Shown piece after piece: positions 55,019-64,000 of a stretch of 64,000 bases of DNA; position 1 is the stretch's first letter; each line of letters begins with the position of its first letter. The notes below the pieces were generated by a model, which saw only the letters and a list, made by a program, of their open reading frames with translations, made no database searches and was not told the origin of the DNA. Position numbers and translations under genes: made by a program. The DNA comes from Actinernus sp. WN-2022. Taxonomy: Eukaryota; Cnidaria; Anthozoa; Actiniaria; Actinernidae. The DNA lies in the NCBI GenBank assembly GCA_030867875.1, contig JAOWCC010000655.1:8144269-8208268 (forward strand), given 5' to 3'.

Positions 55019-55322
55019 CCCGGGAGGGAGACTCCCACATATTAGGGGGCGGGGATGCTCTCGTACCTTTTAGGGGTCAAAATCACGGGTTTTCGTACCA
55101 CTTAGGGTACCCACGATCAAACGCAGACATTTTTATATAAAGCGGTACCTTTTAGGGGTCGGGTGTCAGTTGAACACAAAACTGTTATCAATTGACATGT
55201 TTTTTATTGTCACATGTTGCTTGAACCACGCCCATTTTAGTACCTCTTAGGGGTCGAAACGAAAATTGCCGAGGAACACCCATGGCCCCGCCCCTTATAT
55301 ATGGGAGTCCCCCCCTTCCCCC
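55019..55322. mobile_element. hAT-like MITE, right end altered
   Basis: Starts CCCGGGAGGGAGACTCCCAC after TGTTCAGG and matches 57876-58166, but the right end runs into CCAATATATTTTG instead of CCCGGG plus CGTTCAGG. Confidence 0.75.
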
Positions 55323-56299
55323 CAATATATTTTGTGCAAGGTCAGCCTCGAACTGAGCAGTTTCAGACTGACGAGTTTAGACTAGGAAATTAAAACAAAG
55401 TCAATCAGCGAGAACCTTCAGCGTAATTTCTTCATTATCATCGTATTGTCAAAATAAGCACTGGGATTTACTAAACGAATTCGTCTGAAATTTCGACTGC
55501 TAAATTTAACACAATATTAGCGTTGACTTGTGTTTACTTCCTGTGGCAAACAAAGACTACACTGATCTGAAACAGTCATTTCTTTCATGGCACTAAATGA
55601 TTCGGTTACTGAAAACCGTTCCCTATGACACTGGAACTCTTCAGTATTTCACAACGAAAATGAATGAAAAGATTTGATAATTATCTGATTTGGATGAAAC
55701 CTCAGGTTGGTAGATGTAATTGAAGCCGAACAAAGCGAAACATGTTTCTGTTTATTTTTTGGTTATTTCCAGAGAAAATCAAAATCTCGCCAGACCACAC
55801 GTCATTGCGTTCGTACGTGCGGTTTTCCTTTTATCAAATGCTGACAAGTCCTGTCCATAAATGTCTTCGTAGTTACAAGACAGATTCTAAATGCCAGTTT
55901 TTGAAAGCAGTCTCCTACGCACTGCTACGAAAGGTCGAACTCTAATGTAAACTTTAATAATGTGTACATTGTATATGCTTTGTATATAATTTACTCTTGG
56001 TTTGTTTATTTCTCGATTCTCCTTTACCTCCAAAATAAAATGGGTCTCACATTAATCCTCTATTAAATCCAACCCAAACATATACCGTACCAACAAAAAG
56101 AGACCTAACCTACAACAAATACTGCATGAGATACACATCGAGCCGCTTTTATTATCTATTCTAGGCGAATTATGTCGCGCCCCTATGTGGTTTGAGTTAT
56201 GTCTGTTGAAAGTGGACAGACTACAGGCTATACGATTAAAAAAAGAAGAAGTGAAAGTGTGACAGATGAAAACGATCAACATTTTCATCGTTAGTTAAC

Positions 56300-56790
56300 A
56301 AGGATTTTAGATCCAAATAGAGAAAGCTCGATTTTTGAGAGTCTGTGAAGCACAACCATCTGTGAGAAACGATCCGAACAGCAGCGGAGAGCAAATTTGG
56401 TCTGAGGGCAGCATAGGTAGGACAGTGTAAAACGAAATGCGATATACCCTCCTTACTAAAACCACAGCTACATGCAGGAGAAGTCTTGATTCCAATCTTA
56501 AAGAGGTATAGTAGTTTAGAGCATATACATTTAGTCGAAGTCTGGTGTGAATTGTAGAAGCCAATACCTAGTGAGTAATCAAATGAAAATAAGGCTTAAA
56601 TAATCCGGGACATTAAAGAGACCAACTAACACTCTCTCAAAGGGACATAATGCATCAAGCGAACGAATTTTGATATCAGTCTTATTCCACATGCAACTTA
56701 GTAGTAGACGGAGCGCAAGGGAAAATGTGTTGTATCACAAACTCTAGAAGGGAACAATTCCTTGAGATAAAGCTTAAATTATTTACAATC
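56300..56790 (-). pseudogene. Dead LINE C-terminal domain (unit U2)
   Basis: The minus strand shows a WDLMKTRRAIHKLTLYFKIV stretch (about 56850-56800) then frameshifted ALNYY, PACSCGF-like and LPSDQICSPLLFGSFLTDG. Same relic as in the other units. Confidence 0.55.
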
Positions 56791-57299
56791 TTAAAATAAA
56801 GTGTGAGTTTGTGAATAGCACGCCTAGTTTTCATTAGATCCCACCCCAGCTCTTCCATAAGCACCTGTAACGATCTTTCCAGCTTCATACTGAACAGACT
56901 CAACGAGGTCGCTCTCGCCACCAGCGCATGCGGCACCCGCTTAAGACGTCGTCAGCATATTCCATATAACAGAAGTGATTTATATAATTTTCATAGTTTA
57001 TCCCTGCGTACTTTAGTCCCGAAATCCTTTACACATATTTAACCTCTTACTTGCCTTCTGGTGAACATTCAAAATGTGGGCTCTCCAAGACAAATTTGAA
57101 GACAAGATTACACCGAGATTGATGTGGTTGTTTTTTTGTAGTCGGCTAGGTAGCTAGCATTTCATACTGTTTATATATCCCAAAATAAAATATCTCCACA
57201 AATAAAAACAGCTGAGTCTCGTAAAATCTAACCAGTTTGAGAATAAGTTTATTCAGAGAAGGTTTAACGAGCTTCGATTATTAATTCAAAATGATATTT

Positions 57300-57860
57300 T
57301 TAATGTTTTAAATATAATGTAGTGATTTGACTGAGGAATAAACCAAACAGGTTTTAAAAACATAGTCGCTTACGAGAGGTTTTTAATGTAGTGATTTAGT
57401 CATTTGAATGAAGAATAAACTAAATATGGTTTAGACTCATAGTCGCTTAAGAGATGTTTTAAACGTAGTGATTTGAATGAAGAACAAACTAAATATAGTT
57501 TAGAATCATAGTCGCTTAAGATATGTTTTAAATGTAGTGATTTGAATGAAGAACAAACTAAATATGGTTTAGAATCATAGTCGCTTAAGAGATGTTTTAA
57601 ATGTAGTGATTTGAATGAAGAACAAACTAAATATGGTTTAGAAACATAGTCGATTAAGAGAGGTTCTAAGTGTAGTGATTTGGCTGACGAACAAACTAAA
57701 CATATATGTTTTAGAAACATAGTCTTAATGTAGTAATTTGAATGAAGAACAAACTAAACATGGTTTAGAAACATAGTCGCTTAATAGAGGTTTTAAATGT
57801 ACTGGTTTGCCTGAAGAACAAACTAAACAGTGATGTTTTAGAAACATGGTCACTTACGAA
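57300..57860. repeat. 69-bp minisatellite in unit U2, about 8 units
   Basis: Same unit as 54300-55000 with fewer perfect copies. Because 69 is a multiple of 3, one minus-strand frame stays open for 106 codons; that is a by-product of the repeat. Confidence 0.9.
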
Positions 57861-57875
57861 AGGCGATCGTTCAGG

Positions 57876-58166
57876 CCCGGGAGGGGGACTCCCACATATA
57901 AGGGGGCGGGGATGCTCTCGTACCTTTTAGGGGTCAAAATCACGGGTTTTCGTACCACTTAGGGTACCCACGATCAAACGCAAACATTTTTATATAAAGC
58001 GGTACCTTTTAGGGGTCGGGTGTCAGTTGAACACAAAACTGTTATCAATTGACATGGTTTTTATTGTCACATGATGCTTGAGCCACGCCCATTTTAGTAC
58101 CTCTTAGGGGTCGAAACGAAATCCCCGGCCCCGCTCCTTATATATGGGAGTCCCCCCTCCCCCGGG
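57876..58166. mobile_element. hAT-like MITE, complete, 291 bp
   Basis: The ends are CCCGGGAGGGGGACTCCCA and TGGGAGTCCCCCCTCCCCCG-type. CGTTCAGG is duplicated on both sides (57868-57875, 58167-58174). Internal TACC(T/A)TTTAGGGGTC motifs occur three times. This complete copy explains the truncated ones at 11594, 55019 and 61850. Confidence 0.92.
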
Positions 58167-58330
58167 CGTTCAGGTCAGTTCCAGACCGTTTTAAAATAAG
58201 AATGAATATCAGTGGAGAATTGCCCCTTCCGATATGATCGCCATGTTAGCTAGAAACAATAGCTTTTGTGCAAGGTCAGCCTCGAACTGAGCAGTTTCAG
58301 AACGAGTTTAGACTAGCAAATTAAAACAAG

Positions 58331-59034
58331 CAACCTCGTCCCCAGGGTCTTCTCGGTCAGATCTAAGATGGCGGCTACTCAGAGAGAAGACCCTGGTAAA
58401 GGCTGGATCACGTGATGGAATACTCCCAGATTTTGGGAGTATTTTGTCACGTGATTTGGCGATCTAAGATGGCGGCGAAGCTAAATATGGGAATAGTTCA
58501 TGACGTGTATAGACCATAGGTATCCCAATCCAGAGTGAGCGAGAAGCGATTAACGGTATTTCCACGCGGCGAACGATGCAGTGAAAACAGGTCTACTAAA
58601 TGGCTCCAAATGGAGTTTACTTGAATAAAGAACCAGAGGAAAGGTATCACAAAGCTACCAGGATGTATCTAAGCTAGGAGAGAATCCTAAAAAGCCGTTC
58701 ATTTCCCCGGTTAGCGTTGGAGCGAAGCGATCGATAGCACATGTTCAGGTTTAACCTGTTCAGGTTTAACACTTCATCTATTGCTCTATCTACACAACGT
58801 GTTTTAAGGTTATTTAAAATCGTTTTATTGATAAAATTTGAGCAATCTAAACAATATACGAGTTCATCTCTCTGGACTTAGTCCGTTTGGCCAATAAAAA
58901 GCATTGTTAGAACAACCCTTGCGTCATAATCGAAGAGCCAATCAGAATACGTGACAGTTCAGCGTTTACCAGAGTCTTCTCTCGGAGTAGCCGCCATCTT
59001 GGATCTGACCGAGAAGACCCTGGGGACGAGGTTG
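58331..59034. mobile_element. TIR element, 704 bp, in unit U3
   Basis: The ends CAACCTCGTCCCCAGGGTC and GACCCTGGGGACGAGGTTG are exact complements, and the inverted ends extend about 65 bp through AGATGGCGGCTACTC. AAAACAAG precedes and AAAACAAA follows (7 of 8 match), suggesting a hAT-type 8-bp duplication. Other U units lack it. It contains several direct and inverted CACGTGAT and GATCTAAGATGGCGGC motifs. Confidence 0.88.
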
Positions 59035-59999
59035 AAAACAAAGGTGTTTTCCTCCTGGGACACAACATGGACGCCATGCGAGCCTAAGCCAATCAGCGAG
59101 AACCTTCAGCATAATTTCTTCATTATCATCGTTTTGTCAAAATAAGCACTGGGATTTACCAAACGAATTCGTCTGAAATTTGGACTACTAAATTGAACAC
59201 GATATTAGCATTGACTTGTATTTACTTCCGGTGGCAAACAAAGACTACACTGATCTGAAACAGTCATTTCTTTCATGGCACTAAATGGTTCGGTTAAAAA
59301 ACCGTTCCCTATGACACTGAAACTCTTCAGTATTTCACAACGAAAATGAATGAAAAGATTTGATAATTATCTGATATGGATTAAACCTCAGGTTGGTAGA
59401 TGCAATTGAAGTCGAACAAAGCTAAACATGTTTCTGATTATTTTTTAGTTATTTCCAGAGAAAATCAAAGTCTCGCCACACCACGTCATTGTGGTCGTAT
59501 TTCTTCTCAGACACGTGCGGTTTCCCTTTTTTCAAATGTTGACAAGTCCTGTCCATAAATGTCTTCGCAGATACAAGACAGATTCTAAATGCCAGTTTTT
59601 GAAAGCAGTCTCCTACGCACTGCTACGAAAGGTCGAACTCTAATGTAAACTTTAATAATGTGTACATTGTATATGCTTTGTATATAATTTACTCTTGGTT
59701 TGTTTATTTCTCGATGCTCCTTTACCTCCAAAATCAAATGCGTCTCACATTAATCCTCCATTAAATCCAACCCAAAGATATACCGTACGAACAAAAAAAG
59801 ACCTAACCTACAACAAATACTGCATGAGATACGCATGCATCGAGCCGCTTTTATTATCTATTCTAGGTGAATGTCGCGCCCCTATGGCTATGTGGTTTGA
59901 GTTATGTCTGTTGAAAGTGGACAGACTACAGGCTATACGATTAAAAAAAGAAGAAGTGAAAGTGTGACAGATGAAAACGATCAACATTTTCATCGTTAG

Positions 60000-60430
60000 T
60001 TAACAAGGAAGATTCAAATAGAGAAAGCTCGATTTTTGAGAGTCTGTGAAGCACAACCATCTGTTAGAAACGATCCGAACAGCAGCGGAGAGCAAATTTG
60101 GTCTGAGGGCAGCATAGGTAGGACAGTGTAAAAAGAAATGCGATATACTTTCCTTACTAAAACCACAGCTACATGCAGAAGTCTTGATCCCAATCTTAAA
60201 GAGGTAGTAATTTAGAGCACATACATCTAGTCGATTGTAGAAGCCAATACCAATCAAGTGAGTAATCGATATCAATCTCATTCCACATACAACTTAGTAG
60301 TAGACGGGGAAAAAGATTCCTTGTAACGTTCTGTACGGACAGGATTATAGCGTGAAATTTTGGGCGGAGCGCAATGGAAAATGTGTTGTATCACAAACTC
60401 TAAATTATTTACAATCTTAAAATAAAGTGT
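60000..60430 (-). pseudogene. Dead LINE C-terminal domain (unit U3)
   Basis: The minus strand shows RTERYKESFSPSTTKL, then LNYYLFKIGIKTSACSCGF, SKESISHFFLHCPTYAALRP and NLLSAAVRIVSNRWLCFTDS, the longest uninterrupted version of the C-terminal Cys/His motif among the units. Confidence 0.6.
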
Positions 60431-60552
60431 GAGTTTGTAAATAGCACGCCTAGTTTTCATTTGCTCCCAACCCGAGTTCTTCCATAAGATGAGCCCTACT
60501 TGTTCCCTTCATAGCACTCGTAACGATCTTTCCAGCTTCATACTGAACAGAC

Positions 60553-61397
60553 CATCGCCAGAAATTCGAGACGTGGTTATTGCGCAATACATATTGACCC
60601 CTGTTCACTGTGTGAAATGGGTCGTGAAAATTTACAGAGAAATGTATGGGATCCTAAACATTTTCCTTATTTTTCATGAAATACGGTACAATCGTAAAAA
60701 TGTGCGATCGAGGCATTATTTCTACAGATATTATCAATTCAATTCAAAGCAAGTCAAAGCCAAGTAGTAAACTTTGGTGATTCCTTTCTTTGATTTTAGA
60801 GGAAGCATAAAAGTTCGATTTATTTACAGTGGACATTAAAGATTTCCAGTAAAAACATGCAGATAAGAGTTTATAAAATGTATCTGCTGCAAATCTAAAA
60901 CCTTAGCAAAAAATGTGCGGGCGAAGAGTTGAACACATAAACAAGACCTACCGTATTCTTCCCTTCTAATGTCCCAAAGTTCATTTTCGGTGATTCCTTT
61001 TCCTTCTTGAAAATTCAGCTTTTCGACAAGAAACCTCAGACTCCATATTTGCACGCTAAAACCCGTAATATTGCTCGTCTTGAGACTGCCATAACTCTGA
61101 CCACAAGTGACCAAATCCAACAAACATGGTAGCTTTGGAAACCTTGTTCTGTACTCTAGAAACTGCGGTATGTTTGTTTAAACAGCCAGCAGTTATTCAA
61201 GCTAATTTGTCCTTTTGGAAAGTAGGTCCTAAACGGACCAAAAGAGACGAGTCTGCGATAAAATTTTGGTGAGCGGTGTTACCCAATTACGGGTTGGTAC
61301 TTTATGTATCCTGCGTTATAGTGTCCCAATGTACCATACATGGTATGTCTACCATCTATATACTATCAGGCCTCAATGTCTCGAATTTCTGGCGATG
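60553..61397. mobile_element. TIR element, about 845 bp, with a possible transposase exon relic
   Basis: CATCGCCAGAAATTCGAGAC at the left and its exact complement at the right (61378-61397). Sister units read GAACAGACTCAACGAGG across the site, so almost no duplication is visible. On the minus strand, 61063-60952 reads VQIWSLRFLVEKLNFQ, EGKGITENELWDIRREEYG between an AG-acceptor-like TTTTAG and a GTAGGT donor, which looks like an internal exon. Confidence 0.65.
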
Positions 61398-61852
61398 CTC
61401 GACGAGGTCGCTCTCGCCACCAGTCGCATATTTAACCTCTTACTTGCCTTCTGGTGAACATTCAAAATGTAGGCTCTCCAAGACGAATATGAAGACAAGG
61501 CCGTTACTCCGAGATTGGTGTGGTTGTTTTTTTGTAGTCGGCTAGGTAGCCAGCATTTCGTACTGTTTTTATATATCAAGATAAAATATCTCCACAAAAA
61601 ACAACAGCTGGGTCTCGTAAAATCCAGTAACCAGTTTGAGAATGAGTTGATTCAGTGAAGGTTTAACGAGCTTCGATTATTAATAAAAATGATATTTTTA
61701 ATGTTTTAAATATAATGTAATGATTTGACTGAGAAACAAACTAAACAGGTTTTAGAAACGGTTTTAAATGTAGTGATTTCAATGAAGAATTTTAGAAACA
61801 TAGTCGCTTAAGAGAGGTTTTAAATGTAGTGATTTGACTAAGGAACATGGGA
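61398..61852. repeat. Tail of unit U3
   Basis: The unit resumes after the TIR element (GAGGTCGCTCTCGCC, TACTTGCCTTCTGGTGAAC) with a shortened minisatellite of about three degenerate units, ending at the duplication junction near 61850. Confidence 0.7.
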
Positions 61853-64000
61853 GTCCCCCCTTCCCCCCAATACATTTTGTGCATGGTCAGCCTCGAACTG
61901 AGCAGTTTCAGACTGACGAGTTTAGACTAGGAAATTAAAACAAAGTCAATCAGCGAGAACCTTCAGCGTAATTTCTTCATTATCATCGTATTGTCAAAAT
62001 AAGCACTGGGATTTACTAAACGAATTCGTCTGAAATTTCGACTGCTAAATTTAACACAATATTAGCGTTGACTTGTGTTTACTTCCTGTGGCAAACAAAG
62101 ACTACACTGATCTGAAACAGTCATTTCTTTCATGGCACTAAATGATTCGGTTAAAAAACCGTTCCCTATGACACTGAAACTCTTCAGTATTTCACAACGA
62201 AAATGAATGAAAAGATTTGATAATTATCTGATATGGATTAAACCTCAGGTTGGTAGATGTAATCGAAGCCGAACAAAGCGAAACATGTTTCTGTTGATTG
62301 TTTAGTTATTTCCAGAGAAAATCAAAATCTCGCCAGGCCACACGTCATTGCGTTCGTACGTGCGGTTTTCCTTTTATCAAATGCTGACAAGTCCTGTCCA
62401 TAAATGTCTTCGTAGTTACAAGACAGATTCTAAATGCCAGTTTTTGAAAGCAGTCTCCTACGCACTGCTACGAAAGGTCGAACTCTAATGTAAACTTTAA
62501 TAATGTGTACATTGTATATGCTTTGTATATAATTTACTCTTGGTTTGTTTATTTCTCGATTCTCCTTTACCTCCAAAATAAAATGCGTCTCACATTAATC
62601 CTCTATTAAATCCAACCCAAACATATACCGTACCAACAAAAAGAGACCTAACCTACAACAAATACTGCATGAGATACACATCGAGCCGCTTTTATTATCT
62701 ATTCTAGGCGAATTATGTCGCGCCCCTATGTGGTTTGAGTTATGTCTGTTGAAAGTGGACAGACTACAGGCTATACGATTAAAAAAAGAAGAAGTGAAAG
62801 TGTGACAGATGAAAACGATCAACATTTTCATCGTTAGTTAACAAGGATTTTAGATCCAAATAGAGAAAGCTCGATTTTTGAGAGTCTGTGAAGCACAACC
62901 ATCTGTGAGAAACGATCCGAACAGCAGCGGAGAGCAAATTTGGTCTGAGGGCAGCATAGGTAGGACAGTGTAAAACGAAATGCGATATACCCTCCTTACT
63001 AAAACCACAGCTACATGCAGGAGAAGTCTTGATTCCAATCTTAAAGAGGTATAGTAGTTTAGAGCATATACATTTAGTCGAAGTCTGGTGTGAATTGTAG
63101 AAGCCAATACCTAGTGAGTAATCAAATGAAAATAAGGCTTAAATAATCCGGGACATTAAAGAGACCAACTAACACTCTCTCAAAGGGACATAATGCATCA
63201 AGCGAACGAATTTTGATATCAGTCTTATTCCACATGCAACTTAGTAGTAGACGGAGCGCAAGGGAAAATGTGTTGTATCACAAACTCTAGAAGGGAACAA
63301 TTCCTTGAGATAAAGCTTAAATTATTTACAATCTTAAAATAAAGTGTGAGTTTGTGAATAGCACGCCTAGTTTTCATTAGATCCCACCCCAGCTCTTCCA
63401 TAAGCACCTGTAACGATCTTTCCAGCTTCATACTGAACAGACTCAACGAGGTCGCTCTCGCCACCAGCGCATGCGGCACCCGCTTAAGACGTCGTCAGCA
63501 TATTCCATATAACAGAAGTGATTTATATAATTTTCATAGTTTATCCCTGCGTACTTTAGTCCCGAAATCCTTTACACATATTTAACCTCTTACTTGCCTT
63601 CTGGTGAACATTCAAAATGTGGGCTCTCCAAGACAAATTTGAAGACAAGATTACACCGAGATTGATGTGGTTGTTTTTTTGTAGTCGGCTAGGTAGCTAG
63701 CATTTCATACTGTTTATATATCCCAAAATAAAATATCTCCACAAATAAAAACAGCTGAGTCTCGTAAAATCTAACCAGTTTGAGAATAAGTTTATTCAGA
63801 GAAGGTTTAACGAGCTTCGATTATTAATTCAAAATGATATTTTTAATGTTTTAAATATAATGTAGTGATTTGACTGAGGAATAAACCAAACAGGTTTTAA
63901 AAACATAGTCGCTTACGAGAGGTTTTTAATGTAGTGATTTAGTAATTTGAATGAAGAATAAACTAAATATGGTTTAGACTCATAGTCGCTTAAGAGATGT
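61853..64000. repeat. Tandem duplication, second copy (runs off the window)
   Basis: Nearly identical to 55310-57457. Differences seen by eye: a 2-bp indel near 62149 (GGTTAAAAAACC against GGTTACTGAAAACC), a few substitutions and C/A at about 63945. Long stretches such as 56052-56936 and 62595-63479 look identical. It includes a dead LINE domain at about 62845-63330 (minus). Confidence 0.92.
62845..63330 (-). pseudogene. Dead LINE C-terminal domain (unit U4)
   Basis: Identical to the U2 copy at 56300-56790 as far as I can see, shifted by 6543 bp. Confidence 0.55.

Larger units (their letters stand above)
55310..61852. repeat. Tandem duplication, period 6543 bp, first copy
   Basis: The block from about 55310 recurs from about 61853 with a constant offset of 6543 over the best-matching part. 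It contains two U units (U2 and U3). The junction at 61850 joins a degenerate 69-bp minisatellite to the tail of the hAT-like MITE (ATGGGAGTCCCCCC). Confidence 0.9.

Noticed and set aside
57400..57720. 106-codon minus-strand ORF with a repeated 23-residue motif
   Set aside because: It comes from the 69-bp minisatellite, whose period is a multiple of three. The same frame is not kept in the U1 array.

Overview
This is a eukaryotic window. It has no operons or bacterial features. It has GT-AG introns, TATA-box promoters, LINE retrotransposons with endonuclease/reverse transcriptase ORFs, a tRNA-derived SINE and many short inverted-repeat DNA transposons. The style of the LINEs and of the one host gene family I could assemble suggests a cnidarian, probably an anthozoan (stony coral or anemone). 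That is an inference from style, not a database match. Most of the 64 kb is duplicated or transposon-derived.

The main host content is a small secreted-protein gene present as two paralogues inside a large segmental duplication (about 0.4-10.8 kb and 31.5-52.5 kb). Joining the exons gives a 169-residue protein: a signal-peptide exon (26916-26979, and a duplicate at 28021-28084), then exons at 32510-32635, 35409-35537 and 43343-43533. All three introns are phase 1 and the reading frame is unbroken. The first paralogue keeps exons 2-4 (1480-1605, 4578-4706, 6300-6490); its first exon lies outside the window. A second terminal exon follows each gene: it is open at 45381-45532 and broken by a stop codon at 7489-7599. 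The intron after exon 3 begins with a 95-bp minisatellite whose units repeat the exon-end/splice-donor sequence. It has 11 copies in paralogue 1 and about 4 in paralogue 2. In paralogue 2 it is split by a transposon with TTA target duplications, which itself carries a LINE.

Region by region: 0.4-10.8 kb, duplication copy 1. 10.8-18.8 kb, a repeat unit (U0) carrying dead LINE 3' ends, interrupted by a near-complete LINE (13.74-18.29 kb, minus strand) with an intact 1043-aa ORF2 and an ORF1 with one frameshift. 18.86-24.6 kb, three tandem 1.5-kb units, the third carrying a 675-bp foldback element. 24.6-26.6 kb, dispersed repeats and MITEs. 26.6-28.1 kb, a tandemly duplicated promoter plus signal-peptide exon. 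28.1-31.4 kb, intron with a TIR element. 31.46-52.5 kb, duplication copy 2, enlarged by several transposons, including a three-deep nest (LINE, then a 3.1-kb foldback element, then a MITE) at 46.6-50.6 kb. 52.6-53.5 kb, a hAT-like element with an open ORF. 53.5-64 kb, tandem repeat units with a 69-bp minisatellite and hAT-like MITEs, ending in a nearly identical tandem duplication with period 6543 bp.

Many insertions could be checked inside the window because the paralogous copy keeps the empty site. This gives exact target-site duplications and a relative order of events.
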